Counted from the first letter of the stretch, positions 1 to 8,516 are shown. The stretch is DNA of 62,019 bases from Mesorhizobium metallidurans STM 2683 (GCF_000350085.1 NZ_CAUM01000144.1:1-62019); one strand, 5' to 3'. The notes: generated by a model from the sequence alone, not told the origin. Numbers and translations are program-made.

Positions 1-61
1 TGGCATCCAGAAAGGCTGCTTCTTCCCCGGGGCGGAACGGCTTGTCGTTTTTGGTGGCCAT
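1..61 (-). CDS. N-terminal fragment of an unrecognised protein running off the window edge
   Basis: An ATG on the minus strand at 61 opens a frame that stays open to the window edge and gives about 20 residues, beginning MATKNDKPFRPGEEA. The fragment is too short to assign to a family and no convincing ribosome binding site precedes it. It would be transcribed away from the peptidase gene at 315. The interval up to 314 shows nothing else I can support. Confidence 0.3.
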   Translation of the reverse strand, partial: MATKNDKPFRPGEEAAFLDA

Positions 62-314
62 GACAGTGCTTTTAGGGGCGGTAGCCAGACCGCGATTCGC
101 TTGGAGCCGCATCGCCAGTTCCGTTTCCAACGGCATTGGGGCGGCAGTTAGGTCCAAATATGGCAATCCATACCAGCATCAGAAAATTCGCTGGCCCTTA
201 TGCGCACTCGGTTGGACGGCGAGTAACCATGCCATCAATCCGACTGTTTTCATAATTGACCGGAGTGTAAATCGCCCTTAACGTTTCGTTAACAACCTGG
301 GCGAAGGGGGGGCA

Positions 315-932
315 ATGATTTTCTCGATAGTGACCCGAACGCTGCGCTTGAGCGCCGTCGCGGGATTGGCGATTTCGAGTTTCTGGACCGCACCGGCGTC
401 GGCCGCGGGAGCCATGGTGACCGGCGACCTGACGCCGCAACCGATCGGACATTATGATTTCTGCAAGATCAATCCTGAAGAGTGCTCGATCCGCCCCGGC
501 AACCTCGCGCCGGCCAAGATGACAGACGTGCTCAGGCGGAAGCTCGCCAGCGTCACCGCCAAGGTCAACGCCGCCGTCAAGCCGGTGAGCGACAAGGATC
601 TTTACGGCAGGGACGAAGTCTGGACCTATCCCGACAAGGGCGCGGGCGACTGCGAGGACTATGTTCTGGAAAAGCGCCGCGAATTGAGCCGCTCGGGAAT
701 GTCGCTGGCAAACCTTCTGATTACTGTCTTGCGCAAGCCGGACGGTGAGGGCCACGCGGTGCTGACGGTTCGCACCGATCAGGGCGACTACATTCTCGAC
801 AATCTGACCGACAAGGTCAAAGCGTGGGACGAGACCGACTATCGCTTCCTAAAGCGGCAAGCGATCGACAATACCGGACGCTGGGTTTCGATTCGCGGCG
901 GTCACCAGGTGCTTGTCGGCGCGATCAAGTAG
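315..932 (+). CDS. Exported transglutaminase-like cysteine peptidase (BTLCP family)
   Basis: The product has 205 residues with an N-terminal signal peptide ending near residue 30 (Ala-Ser-Ala). The papain-like catalytic triad of the bacterial transglutaminase-like cysteine proteinase family is visible: Cys113 in GDCEDY, His147 in GHAVL and Asp162 in ILDN. LapG, which clips surface adhesins, belongs to this superfamily; whether this copy processes an adhesin is unknown. A G-rich ribosome binding site (GGGGGG) lies just before the ATG at 315. It is the first of three related copies within 8 kb. The second (5401) has its triad at identical residue numbers, and the third (7793) is a fragment. The family call is firm; the substrate is unknown. 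Confidence 0.88.
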   Translation: MIFSIVTRTLRLSAVAGLAISSFWTAPASAAGAMVTGDLTPQPIGHYDFCKINPEECSIRPGNLAPAKMTDVLRRKLASVTAKVNAAVKPVSDKDLYGRDEVWTYPDKGAGDCEDYVLEKRRELSRSGMSLANLLITVLRKPDGEGHAVLTVRTDQGDYILDNLTDKVKAWDETDYRFLKRQAIDNTGRWVSIRGGHQVLVGAIK

Positions 933-1395
933 CAGAACATTTCACCTACTTGCCTTGAGCACCCGAAGACGTCGCTCACCCATCGGGTTTTCGTCAGGTC
1001 GACCAATGCGATTGGCCCAATTGGAAGGCTTTTGACAGACACCGGTTCCTGATGGTCATGGCATCGCCGCCATGCCGCTTCGGGCTGCCACTATCATGGC
1101 GGATACCGCAACCTAATCTTCGCCTCGTCATGGCCGAAGCAAACTTGAACCGCACTGCAAACCAGGGCCATGGCGGACGCCGAACGGGAGCAGGGTCGAT
1201 GGGATGAAAACGACGCGCCCTTGGATCACAAAGTCGCGACCACGTGGAATAAGTCGAAGCGGTAGTCGCAGGCCTTCAAAGAACTCAAACGAACCCCTCG
1301 CCGGCCTATGATCGGTCGACGCGCCATGCCGCAATCCGTGCAAGCTACCCGCATGGGCAATCGCGGACCGAGACGCGAGCGTTGCGGCGACAGGG
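933..1395. other. Intergenic stretch without a recognisable gene
   Basis: About 460 bases between the BTLCP gene and the ZIP remnant. The open frames on both strands have no family resemblance I can identify. I see no tRNA, repeat or clear terminator. It may be decayed coding sequence belonging to the same degraded metal region. Confidence 0.4.
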
Positions 1396-1791
1396 TCAGA
1401 TTTTCACGAGCATTGCCGTCAAATACATGAAGCCTACGCCCGCTGCCAAGCCGGAAAAAACCGGTAGCGAAACGATCGCCGTCGAGCCTCGCCCGTCGGC
1501 CCGCATCAGATAAAGGCCGACCTCGACGATGACCTGAAGGATCGCACCCCCTCCGATGGCGAGCGCCAGGGCCGACCAATGCGGAGCATAGGCAAGGCTG
1601 CCGATCCACATGCCGACCACCGCCGGCCCACCGGCAAGCAGCGTCAGACACCCGAAGACCCAAAGCGGTGGTCTAACCTTCAAGATGGGTGCGGCGATGC
1701 CGATGCCCTCGGTGATGTTGTGCAGCGTGAAGCCCATCACGAGGAAAGTCCCGAGTTCCACGCTTTTAGCACACTCAATTAAGAAAAGCAC
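1396..1791 (-). pseudogene. C-terminal half of a ZIP-family metal transporter
   Basis: The 131 residues match the second half of a ZIP (zinc/iron permease) protein: the metal-binding helix reads HNITEGIGIA and is followed by three further hydrophobic helices ending at a natural-looking C-terminus (MLVKI). ZIP proteins of this type are roughly twice this length, and the first three helices plus the His-rich loop are missing. Upstream sequence at 1780-1830 is AT-rich with stops. A second ZIP relic at 14874-15177 is an N-terminal half of a different ZIP subtype, so the two are not halves of one gene. Confidence 0.7.
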
Positions 1792-1802
1792 AACGCCTTA
1801 AT

Positions 1803-1818
1803 TATAGCAACAGCTATA
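1803..1818. promoter_or_regulatory. 6-4-6 inverted repeat in an AT-rich patch upstream of copC
   Basis: TATAGC and GCTATA are perfect reverse complements separated by AACA. The dyad lies in the only strongly AT-rich stretch nearby, between the ZIP fragment (minus) and copC (plus). It could be an operator for either direction. It does not match the CTCTAG-type MerR dyads found elsewhere in the window. No regulator can be named. Confidence 0.35.
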
Positions 1819-1993
1819 TTTTTCTGATAGCGTGCGCCTGGTGAAGATGATGCTCTCTTTCGACCAGCGCTTTGATCCGACCGCCCACCGCTTTGCCGCC
1901 GACCTGAAGTTTCCGCGATGCCCGCGCTGTTGCGCCACGTTCCGGCTCATTCGCACTTATTGTACACTTGAAACTCCTGCCAAGGACCTGTCG

Positions 1994-2362
1994 ATGAAAC
2001 CATGTATCCTCGTCTCCGCCCTTGTTGCGGCCAGCCTGACTGTTGGCGGGCCGGCTTTCGCACACGCGCATCTGACCGCGGCGACACCCGCGGCCGATGC
2101 AGTTGTCCAGGCGGCGCCGATGAAACTCGAACTGCGCTTTTCAGAGGGCATCGAGGTGACGTTCGCCAAGATCGAGATCAAGGGCGCCGACGGCAATGAC
2201 GTGCCGATCAAGAGCATCGTCGGCGCATCTGGCGACAAAAAGGCGCTGATAGTGACGCCCGCGACGCCGTTCGCGGCGGGCGTGTACAGGATCATCTGGA
2301 GTGTCGTATCGGTCGATACCCATAGGAGCCAGGGCAGCTACAGCTTCACCATCCGGCCATAG
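1994..2362 (+). CDS. copC: CopC-like periplasmic copper-binding protein
   Basis: The product has 122 residues starting at the ATG at 1994; the frame is open further upstream, but only this start gives a proper signal peptide (to about residue 23). After cleavage at FA|HAH the mature protein begins with His, as CopC proteins do when the N-terminal amine and imidazole bind Cu(II). A second likely ligand is His110 in SVDTH. The body is the CopC beta-sandwich with the usual LRFSEGIE and TPFAAGVYRI segments. copD follows after 9 bases. Role: periplasmic copper binding, handing copper to or from CopD. Confidence 0.87.
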   Translation: MKPCILVSALVAASLTVGGPAFAHAHLTAATPAADAVVQAAPMKLELRFSEGIEVTFAKIEIKGADGNDVPIKSIVGASGDKKALIVTPATPFAAGVYRIIWSVVSVDTHRSQGSYSFTIRP

Positions 2363-2371
2363 GATCCGGCG

Positions 2372-3241
2372 TTGGATACCCTGCTTGTCGTCGGCCGGTT
2401 CTGCCATTACCTGGCTGCGATGATCCTGTTTGGGTCGTCGGCGACGGCGGGGTATCTGACATGGTCCTTGCCGCTCGCTTCGCGCGAACAAGTGATGTCC
2501 CGGTTGCAGACCGTTCATCGAGCCGCGGCCTTGTCGGCCATGGCAAGTGCGATGGTGTGGCTGTTTGCGGTCGCGGGCGGTATGGGCGAAGGATGGGTCG
2601 ACGCCTTCGATCCGGTATTCGTCGGAAAAGTGCTGAGCAATACCAGCTTTGGGGTGGTCTGGCTTTGGCGCCTGGTCGCTGGCGTCACGCTAGTCCTTCT
2701 AACGATAGTCGGACGCCGGGGCGGGACGCTCTTGGCCCTGCTCTCGGGCCTGAGCCTGCTGAGCATAGCGCTCACCGGACATGCTGCAATGGAAGACGGA
2801 ACACGAGCACTGGTGTATGGCTCCTCGGACGGCATCCATCTGCTGGCCGGTGCGATCTGGATTGGCGGTCTTGTGACGCTGGCCCTGGCGCTGTCGACCC
2901 CCGAAGGCGGCGGTGCTGCCATTCGCCGTTTCTCCCTTCTGGGCTACTGGGCGGTTTTGGCGGTGATGCTCAGCGGCGTGGTCAATGCCTGGTTTTTGGT
3001 CGGCTCTCCCCAGTACCTTATCACCACGACATACGGGCGGCTTCTGGCCATCAAGCTGATCCTGGTTGCGTCAATGGTCGGCGTGGCGATGTTAAACCGC
3101 TTTCGGTTCGCCCCACGTCTCGCGCGAGACCCGGATCGCATCGGCCACCTTCTTCGAACCACCGTCAGGATCGAACTTGTCCTGGCACTTTTGGTTCTTC
3201 TCCTGGTGGCGGTTTTCGGCACGCTGGCGCCACCTGCATGA
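2372..3241 (+). CDS. copD: CopD-family copper resistance membrane protein
   Basis: The 289-residue polytopic protein has about eight hydrophobic helices and matches CopD. Conserved features include GRFCHYLAAM near the N-terminus, the central SDGIHLLAGAIWIGGL helix with its His, and a C-terminal LLLVAVFGTLAP segment. The start chosen is a TTG at 2372 just after the copC stop; a later in-frame ATG at 2420 would remove part of the first helix. It is translationally close to copC and presumably cotranscribed. CopD is thought to move copper across the inner membrane, working with CopC. Confidence 0.85.
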   Translation: MDTLLVVGRFCHYLAAMILFGSSATAGYLTWSLPLASREQVMSRLQTVHRAAALSAMASAMVWLFAVAGGMGEGWVDAFDPVFVGKVLSNTSFGVVWLWRLVAGVTLVLLTIVGRRGGTLLALLSGLSLLSIALTGHAAMEDGTRALVYGSSDGIHLLAGAIWIGGLVTLALALSTPEGGGAAIRRFSLLGYWAVLAVMLSGVVNAWFLVGSPQYLITTTYGRLLAIKLILVASMVGVAMLNRFRFAPRLARDPDRIGHLLRTTVRIELVLALLVLLLVAVFGTLAPPA

Positions 3242-3434
3242 TCCCAATGTTTAAGCCGCTTACCGGCTCGACCGGGTATCTACCGCCGCAGAATGGCTGC
3301 AACCAGATCATCGAGCCGCGACCCGTGCGCAGCACCTGCCGCAAAAAAGGGTAATTGCCAACGCAGGGCGATCCATTCGGTCACAGTTGCCGTATCCTGA
3401 AGATGACCGGACGGTTTTCCGCCGACGAACTGAA

Positions 3435-3848
3435 TCAATGCTCGCTTTCGCACATCTCGTGACGTGCCAGCGCTCGAATGACGTAGCAATCCTTGATCTG
3501 GTCACCGCCACACCCAGTCGCTATGCGCTCCAACTCCTTCTCCAGGCGACGAAGCTTTTCGATTTTCTCCCGAACACCCTGGAGTTGCTCAGCAGCGATC
3601 CGATCGGCCTGCTCGCAAGGTCGCTCCGGATGGGCGCTGAGTTTGATCAGCTCGCGTATGGATTCAATGGTCAGGCCGAGTTCGCGGCCGTGCCTGATGA
3701 AAGACAGCCGCTCCCGTTCCTGACTGGTATAGCGTCTCTGATTGCCCTCCGATCTCTCGGCAGGATCCATAAGACCCATCTGCTCGTAGTAGCGGATGGT
3801 GGGAATCTTGACCCCGGTCTTGCGGGACAGGTCACCGATCGTCAACAT
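3435..3848 (-). CDS. MerR-family regulator, Zn/Cd/Pb-responsive type
   Basis: The 137 residues comprise a winged-helix MerR domain (MLTIGDLSRKTGV, IRYYEQMGL), a long dimerisation helix and a C-terminal metal loop. Cys78 (RPCEQ), Cys113 and Cys121 (CGGDQIKDC) match the three-cysteine pattern of ZntR/CadR/PbrR regulators of divalent soft metals and differ from copper-sensing CueR. The start is the ATG at 3848, five bases after AAGGAG; an upstream in-frame GTG at 3854 would overlap that ribosome binding site. A MerR-type dyad lies 17 bases upstream. The likely targets are the P-type ATPase (dyad at 18848) and the PAP2 gene (dyad near 7655). Which metal it senses is inference. Confidence 0.86.
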   Translation of the reverse strand: MLTIGDLSRKTGVKIPTIRYYEQMGLMDPAERSEGNQRRYTSQERERLSFIRHGRELGLTIESIRELIKLSAHPERPCEQADRIAAEQLQGVREKIEKLRRLEKELERIATGCGGDQIKDCYVIRALARHEMCESEH

Positions 3849-3864
3849 GGCCACTCCTTGGTTC

Positions 3865-3879
3865 CTCTAGTGACCAGAG
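3865..3879. promoter_or_regulatory. Degenerate MerR-type operator between merR and the PCuAC gene
   Basis: CTCTAGT-G-ACCAGAG is a 7-1-7 dyad with one mismatch and shares the CTCTAG core with the perfect dyad before the P-type ATPase. TTGGTT sits at the -35 position for rightward transcription, but the -10 position 19 bases later is poor on either strand. It may serve merR autoregulation or be a decaying site. Confidence 0.5.
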
Positions 3880-4117
3880 AAATTGGTGCCGCCCTGTCCA
3901 ATCGTCAAGCGGTGGCTGGAAATCGCGAGGATTTGTCGCAGCGGTGCTCCGAGGCCCACGCGGCAGGCCGGTTTGGGCAAGCTCCATCGAATCAAGGCTC
4001 CATGGGCTGTTTGTCGCGTTGACTAGATCACCGATCGTTAGGCATGGAGAGCTTGAAAGATCACAAGGCAACTCTTGTCCGTCGAATATCATTGGCGGGA
4101 TCGAATGAGGACTTTGG

Positions 4118-4642
4118 ATGCCCGGACGTTCCTCTGGATTCATCGCGCTGGTCGTAACGGCCATGACTTTTTGCGCGGCCGAAGCTCGTGCCCAGGAGAG
4201 CCCCCGGCACGCTGGTTCGGACAATACGATCGCGATCGAACACGCCGAAATCATTCTCGCTCCGTCGGGGGCAAAAATGATGGCTGGCTACCTGACGATC
4301 TGGAACGGCGCACAACAGCAGGCGAACCTCTCAAGCGTGCAAAGCGATGCGTTCGCTTCGGTATCTTTGCATCGCACGGAAATCGTTGACGGCATAGCCA
4401 AGCTGCGGTCGATCGATGCCGGTCTGTCGATTCCCGGGCACTCTGAACTTTTCATGAAACCGGGAGGGGTTCACATGATGCTCATGGGGCCACGAGCCGA
4501 GTTGAAGCCCGGCGACGGCGTTGACCTGCTGCTGAAATTTCAAGATGGGACGACGGCGTCGGCAAAGGCTGTCGTTCGGCCAATGGGGCAGAAACCGACT
4601 GATCACCATCATGGCAAAGACGATCAACAGGAAGAGAAATGA
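4118..4642 (+). CDS. Periplasmic copper chaperone PCuAC
   Basis: The 174-residue exported protein has a signal peptide to about residue 25 and the PCuAC fold (DUF461). Of the usual H-x10-M-x21-H-x-M copper site, His85, His119 and Met121 (GGVHMMLM) are visible, but the second position appears to be Leu96 instead of Met. The C-terminus is a His/Asp-rich tail (DHHHGKDD). It overlaps the SCO gene by ATGA, so the two are translationally coupled. PCuAC and SCO proteins together load copper into the CuA site of cytochrome oxidase or detoxify periplasmic copper. The missing Met is an observation from reading and should be checked by alignment. Confidence 0.84.
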   Translation: MPGRSSGFIALVVTAMTFCAAEARAQESPRHAGSDNTIAIEHAEIILAPSGAKMMAGYLTIWNGAQQQANLSSVQSDAFASVSLHRTEIVDGIAKLRSIDAGLSIPGHSELFMKPGGVHMMLMGPRAELKPGDGVDLLLKFQDGTTASAKAVVRPMGQKPTDHHHGKDDQQEEK

Positions 4643-5259
4643 GCGTCGTACTGTTTCGAAAAATCCTCTGGATCCTGATCGCCGCGACCCTGGCGCTGCT
4701 GGTCTATCTGTCAATTCCAGGAACGAGCATCAAGGATAATAGTCCGGCCCCAGGAAACGCTGAAACTGTCGGACCAGCACCCGGTGGGCCTTTCAGCATG
4801 ATAGCGCATACTGGGGAGACAGTAACCGAGAAGACGTACGCCGGCAAAGGCTGGTTGATGTTTGTGGGCTTCACCAATTGTCCCGACATCTGCCCCACGA
4901 CGCTCGCCGAAATGTCTTCCTGGTTCGATGCGCTCGGCGCCGAGGCCGACGGCCTTACGGGCTTCCTCGTGACGGTCGATCCGGAGCGGGATACTGTCGA
5001 CGTGCTCAGGCAATACATCTCGTCGTTCGACGACCGGATCGTAGCTTTGCGGCCGAGTCCATCGGAACTCGCAAATTTTGCGAAGGCCTACAGGATCTAC
5101 TACGCCAAGGTCCCGACCCAGGAAGGTGACTACACGATGGATCACACGGCGGGCGTTCTACTCTTCGACCGGGATGGAAAGTTCTCGGGAACGATCGACC
5201 GCGAGGAGCCCAAGGAGGTGGCCCTACAGAAAATTCGCCGCCTGCTCGACAGGCGGTGA
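4639..5259 (+). CDS. SCO1/SenC-type copper chaperone, membrane-anchored
   Basis: The 206 residues comprise an N-terminal transmembrane anchor (residues 8-27) followed by a thioredoxin-like SCO domain. The copper ligands are present: Cys81 and Cys85 in CPDIC, and His169 in MDHTAG. The conserved VTVDPERDT loop is also visible. It overlaps the PCuAC stop codon by four bases. Its role is delivery of copper to, or thiol reduction of, the CuA centre of cytochrome c oxidase, or copper homeostasis in the periplasm. Length is normal for the family. Confidence 0.88.
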   Translation: MSVVLFRKILWILIAATLALLVYLSIPGTSIKDNSPAPGNAETVGPAPGGPFSMIAHTGETVTEKTYAGKGWLMFVGFTNCPDICPTTLAEMSSWFDALGAEADGLTGFLVTVDPERDTVDVLRQYISSFDDRIVALRPSPSELANFAKAYRIYYAKVPTQEGDYTMDHTAGVLLFDRDGKFSGTIDREEPKEVALQKIRRLLDRR

Positions 5260-5400
5260 AAGCGCCTGATTCTGACCAATCGGTAAAGCGGTTCATTTGA
5301 CTTAAATGCAATTTAGCTTCAATTGCGACTGCTTGTTTTCGCCGGATTTTGATGCCTCTCTCGTAGTCTCTTCCCCACAAACTCTGGGGAGAGTGGCAAT

Positions 5401-5991
5401 ATGAAAAGCTTCGTTGTTGGCGCTGTCGCGCTCGTTTTGTCGTACGCGTCGGCCAATGCCAATGCGCTGCATCTCAATCCGGCGCAGTTGGGTGCCACGT
5501 CTAATATGCAGACGTTCGGACCGACTTCGATACCAATCGGCTACTACGAATTCTGCAAGCGATATCCCGATCGCTGCCAATCTCGCACGGAGGCCGTCTC
5601 TCTTGATCTCACCCGAGCGCGCTGGAATCAGATGGTCGAGATCAACAACCGGGTGAATGTATCGGTGCAGCCCCTGACGGACAAAGAACTCTTCGGGGTC
5701 GAGGAGCGGTGGGACTACCCGGACACGGCCGGAGACTGCGAGGACTACGCGCTGATGAAGCGCAAGATTCTCAATGAGGCCGGCTTTCCTTTGGGATCGC
5801 TTCTGATGACCGTGGGTCGAGATGCCAAAGGCGGCGGGCATGCCGTGCTGACCGTCGTGACCGACCGTGGAGATTTCGTACTGGACAATGTCGAGCAGAA
5901 AATCCTGCTGTGGCGCGAGGCGGAAATCTACTTTCTAAAGCGGCAGGCGCAAACGGACCCGAATACGTGGATCAGTCTCGTGCGCGGCTGA
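5401..5991 (+). CDS. Second exported transglutaminase-like cysteine peptidase (BTLCP family)
   Basis: The 196-residue protein has a signal peptide (residues 1 to about 22) and Cys113 (GDCEDY), His147 (GHAVL) and Asp162 (VLDN) at the same residue numbers as the copy at 315. The paired cysteines in FCKRYPDRC are also shared. A GGGGAGAG-like ribosome binding site precedes the ATG. Immediately downstream, on the opposite strand, lies a decayed remnant of a small membrane protein whose intact homologue sits next to the third, broken BTLCP copy. Likely a periplasmic protease; its substrate is unknown. Confidence 0.88.
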   Translation: MKSFVVGAVALVLSYASANANALHLNPAQLGATSNMQTFGPTSIPIGYYEFCKRYPDRCQSRTEAVSLDLTRARWNQMVEINNRVNVSVQPLTDKELFGVEERWDYPDTAGDCEDYALMKRKILNEAGFPLGSLLMTVGRDAKGGGHAVLTVVTDRGDFVLDNVEQKILLWREAEIYFLKRQAQTDPNTWISLVRG

Positions 5992-6016
5992 ACCAGGGTT
6001 TCCGTGGAAAATTCAG

Positions 6017-6130
6017 CTACGACGCCCGCAACGCGAATTCAATTCCGGCGGCCAACGAAAGAATATAGGTGGCGGCCACGCCGTAGACGCCTTTCGAAGC
6101 CGCGAGTCTCCAAACGAATGCAATCTACCT
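6017..6130 (-). pseudogene. Remnant of a small membrane protein paralogous to the one at 8009-8218
   Basis: The minus-strand frame ending at the stop at 6017 reads YGVAATYILSLAAGIEFAL, which lines up with YGGTATIVLALAAGVEFAW in the intact small protein at 8009-8218. Only the C-terminal half is recognisable. In both places the small gene lies immediately 3' of, and convergent with, a BTLCP gene. Confidence 0.6.
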
Positions 6131-6278
6131 CCCGTACCAGGTAGAGCACCTGCAAAGACCTCAGTCCCGCGAAAGAGGTCCCGCCCCGCAAATAGGTTTC
6201 AAATTGAGCTGGGCGTTGCACGACATCCAAGGCTGGCGCCATGTGGACACCAGCGGGCTGCGGCCGTCCACCGGGATA

Positions 6279-6655
6279 TTAAAGGCGTCTGCCAAAGTGC
6301 TGAAATCTAACGGGCGCGAGCCGGCAGGCGCTCTCTTTGCTGGTCTCGATTTGCACGGTCGAGTGGCCGATGCCGAACCGCTCATGCAACTCGTCTGCGG
6401 TATGCATCAGAAACGCGTCGCCGGGGTGCCCACCTGGCAGGACCAAATGGGCCGTCAGCACATTTTCCGTCGTGCTCGTCGACCAGATGTGCAAGTCATG
6501 CACTTGGCCGACGCCCGGCAGGCCGGCCGGATAGGTTTGCACGGCGGGCCCGATCGATGCCGGCAGGAACGGCGCCGAGCGACTTGGCGACCGACTCCCT
6601 GAGCAGGCCCCATGTGCCCCAGACGATGACGGCGACAACGGACGCCAGCGCATTT
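6279..6655 (-). pseudogene. C-terminal remnant of a cation diffusion facilitator (CDF) transporter
   Basis: The frame contains the CDF cytoplasmic dimerisation domain: VHDLHIWSTSTTENVLTAHL, then PGGHPGDAFL and FGIGHSTVQIET. In the neighbouring frame just upstream, VVAVIVWGTWGLLRESV continues the last transmembrane helix, so a frameshift lies near 6550. The first five helices are absent. It is a broken CzcD/ZitB-type zinc/cadmium exporter and part of the metal-resistance debris in this region. Confidence 0.7.
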
Positions 6656-6793
6656 CAAGATCGTTAGGTTAGACGGGCGATAAATGTCTATGCACCGCCC
6701 GCGACCACGCGTTGACGAAGGCTCGTGAACGGGAAGGGCGACGCCGTCGATCCCACGACTTTCCTCGTCACCCGGACGATAGGGTTGCTCTTC

Positions 6794-7507
6794 TCAGTCC
6801 GCCTTCAATCGTACAATCAAAGTCGAGCAGAACAGGGCCCAACCGGCGCCAATCGACCAGCCGGCGATCACGTCGGTCGGCCAGTGGACACCAAGATAGA
6901 TTCGGCTTGCCCCAACCGCGAATGTGACCAGCATCGAGATGGCCATGATGAAGACGCGCAGCGGTCGGGGTTCAAACTTGCGCGCCAGCATGATGCCTAA
7001 GGTAAAGTAGACCGTGGCCGCCATGAAGGCGTGCCCACTCGGAAAGCTGGAGGTGTATATACGCGTGCCGTAGGCAACCAGATCCGGACGAGGGCGATCG
7101 AAGCCGTATTTCAGCAAGGAGCTCAGGATCACACCACTCCCCACAGCCAGGATAACCGCGATGGCATTGCGAAGCGAGCCGCTGAGCGCCAGAAATCCAG
7201 CGACGGTGAGCGTGACGAATGTGAGCAACCCTAAGCCCCCGAGGCCGCTGACGTCCCGCATCAGTTCTTCAAACCAGGTCGGACCGATCGGGTCGGCGAG
7301 ATCCGTCGGATTGCGCATAATCAAGAGGATGGCCCTATCGAAATCCGCCGTCCAGTTGCGCATGACGAGACTTGCGAGAGCCAGAAAGACCAATACAGAA
7401 CTGGTAAGAAGCACGATAGTTATCAGTGTCGCCCGCTCGGGAAGCTGACGGTTTGCCGATTGCTGAATGCCTGCAATAGCCGATTTGCCTGACTTGGCTT
7501 GGTTCAT
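6794..7507 (-). CDS. PAP2-family membrane phosphatase, possibly PbrB-like
   Basis: The 237 residues form a six-helix PAP2 phosphatase. All three phosphatase motifs are present: KYGFDRPRP, SFPSGHAF and SRIYLGVHWPTD. Family members act on undecaprenyl pyrophosphate or other lipid phosphates at the periplasmic face. A MerR-type promoter dyad reading toward this gene lies 130-165 bases upstream (7642-7672). In the pbr lead-resistance operon of Cupriavidus, PbrB is a phosphatase of this superfamily whose released phosphate precipitates Pb(II), and PbrC is an LspA; an lspA gene lies nearby (8517). The PbrB-like role is inference; an ordinary lipid phosphatase is the alternative. Confidence 0.84.
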   Translation of the reverse strand: MNQAKSGKSAIAGIQQSANRQLPERATLITIVLLTSSVLVFLALASLVMRNWTADFDRAILLIMRNPTDLADPIGPTWFEELMRDVSGLGGLGLLTFVTLTVAGFLALSGSLRNAIAVILAVGSGVILSSLLKYGFDRPRPDLVAYGTRIYTSSFPSGHAFMAATVYFTLGIMLARKFEPRPLRVFIMAISMLVTFAVGASRIYLGVHWPTDVIAGWSIGAGWALFCSTLIVRLKAD

Positions 7508-7641
7508 GCGATTGTGTGCTCGGCTTGTGTAATTTGATTTGGGGGCCGACGTTTAATTGTTCGCTCGGGTACACTGGCCCCTGCCGGTGGATTTAACGCG
7601 CTTCAGTCTGCGTGGGACGGCGCTCATCGATTCGATTGATT

Positions 7642-7672
7642 GCTCTACACCCTCTAGTGGCTATAGAAGCAA
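7642..7672 (-). promoter_or_regulatory. MerR-type (PbrR/CadR-like) promoter reading toward the PAP2 gene
   Basis: On the minus strand TTGCTT (-35) and TAGAGC (-10) are 19 bases apart, the long spacing typical of MerR-activated promoters. The spacer, CTATAGCCACTAGAGGGTG, has the CTATAG...CTAGAGGG form of lead/cadmium-responsive operators. Transcription would start about 125 bases upstream of the PAP2 ATG. Confidence 0.5.
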
Positions 7673-7792
7673 GCACAATCTCCACGCTGCTCATTCGGCG
7701 GTCTCGAGCCCAGAAGAATGTAGTCGAAGGCCTTGCCGCAGCCTCCAAGATTCCTTTGAGACGCATCCGAGGACCGAGTCTCCATACGCCAG

Positions 7793-8004
7793 AGCGGGTT
7801 TCCACTTGGTCTCTTCTGATGACGGTCGGTCGAGATGCAAACGGCAACGGACACGCAGTTCTCACGATAGTCACCGACAAGGGCGATTTCGTGCTGGACA
7901 ATGTCGAGCAGAAAATCCTGCCGTGGCGCGACGCGGAGATTTACTTCCTGAAGCGGCAGGTGCAAACGGACCCGAATACCTGGGTAAGCCTTGTGAACGG
8001 CTGA
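7793..8004 (+). pseudogene. C-terminal fragment of a third BTLCP peptidase
   Basis: From about 7815 the frame reads LLMTVGRDANGNGHAVLTIV and continues to a stop at 8004. It is close to identical in sequence and position to residues 134-196 of the intact copy at 5401. Homology extends back to 7793 only if a one-base deletion is allowed. The signal peptide and the Cys-containing half are missing, so it cannot be an active protease. Confidence 0.75.
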
Positions 8005-8008
8005 GCAA

Positions 8009-8218
8009 TCAATTGCGAATTCGGACAGGAGACGGCGCGAGCCAGGCAAATTCAACGCCGGCAGCCAGCGCAAGAACAATCGTGGCCGTCCCGCCATAAA
8101 ACATTTCGAGAAGATCGTGGCCGCCTACAATGCAATAAAGCCAGAACACGGCTGACAGTGCGACATATGCCGTTGAACCCGCGACGGCAAAAATACCCAA
8201 TCTTCTCAGAAGCGACAT
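8009..8218 (-). CDS. Small two-helix membrane protein, convergent with the BTLCP remnant
   Basis: A 69-residue protein starting MSLLRRLGIF with two hydrophobic helices (about residues 8-30 and 40-58) and a short polar C-terminus. The ATG at 8218 is chosen because it opens directly into the first helix; the preceding 20 residues of open frame are polar. A paralogous remnant lies beside the BTLCP gene at 5401. Function unknown; the repeated pairing suggests a link to the BTLCP peptidase. Confidence 0.5.
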   Translation of the reverse strand: MSLLRRLGIFAVAGSTAYVALSAVFWLYCIVGGHDLLEMFYGGTATIVLALAAGVEFAWLAPSPVRIRN

Positions 8219-8278
8219 ATTGAACCCAGCAGTCCATTCTTCGCCGGAAGTATGGCTCGATTTTCGCCGGCTCACCAC

Positions 8279-8509
8279 TCACTGGTTGGTGATCGCTGAA
8301 CGCTGGACGGTTGAAGGAACCGGCCCGCGACTTTCCTTGCGCAAATGGACGAAACTCGATGCGAACACCGCTGCGACAAAAACCAGAAGCACGACCATCA
8401 GAATCGTGTTCCCCCTTTTTCGCTTGCGGACCAGTTCCAGCGTTTCAGCTTCGGAAAGCTTTTGCAGGCCGATTTCCAATATTTTTCCTTCCAATTCAAC
8501 AGCGTTCAA
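8279..8509 (-). CDS. Small protein with a single transmembrane helix downstream of lspA
   Basis: The 76 residues begin with an acidic amphipathic stretch (ELEGKILEIGLQ, LSEAETLELV), then a basic RKRKRG and one transmembrane helix (ILMVVLLVFVAAVFASSF). The best start is a TTG at 8509 a few bases after the lspA stop; the frame is open further into lspA but that part is its shadow. Probably cotranscribed with lspA. The family is not recognised. Confidence 0.45.
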   Translation of the reverse strand: MNAVELEGKILEIGLQKLSEAETLELVRKRKRGNTILMVVLLVFVAAVFASSFVHLRKESRGPVPSTVQRSAITNQ

Positions 8510-8516
8510 CCAGATC

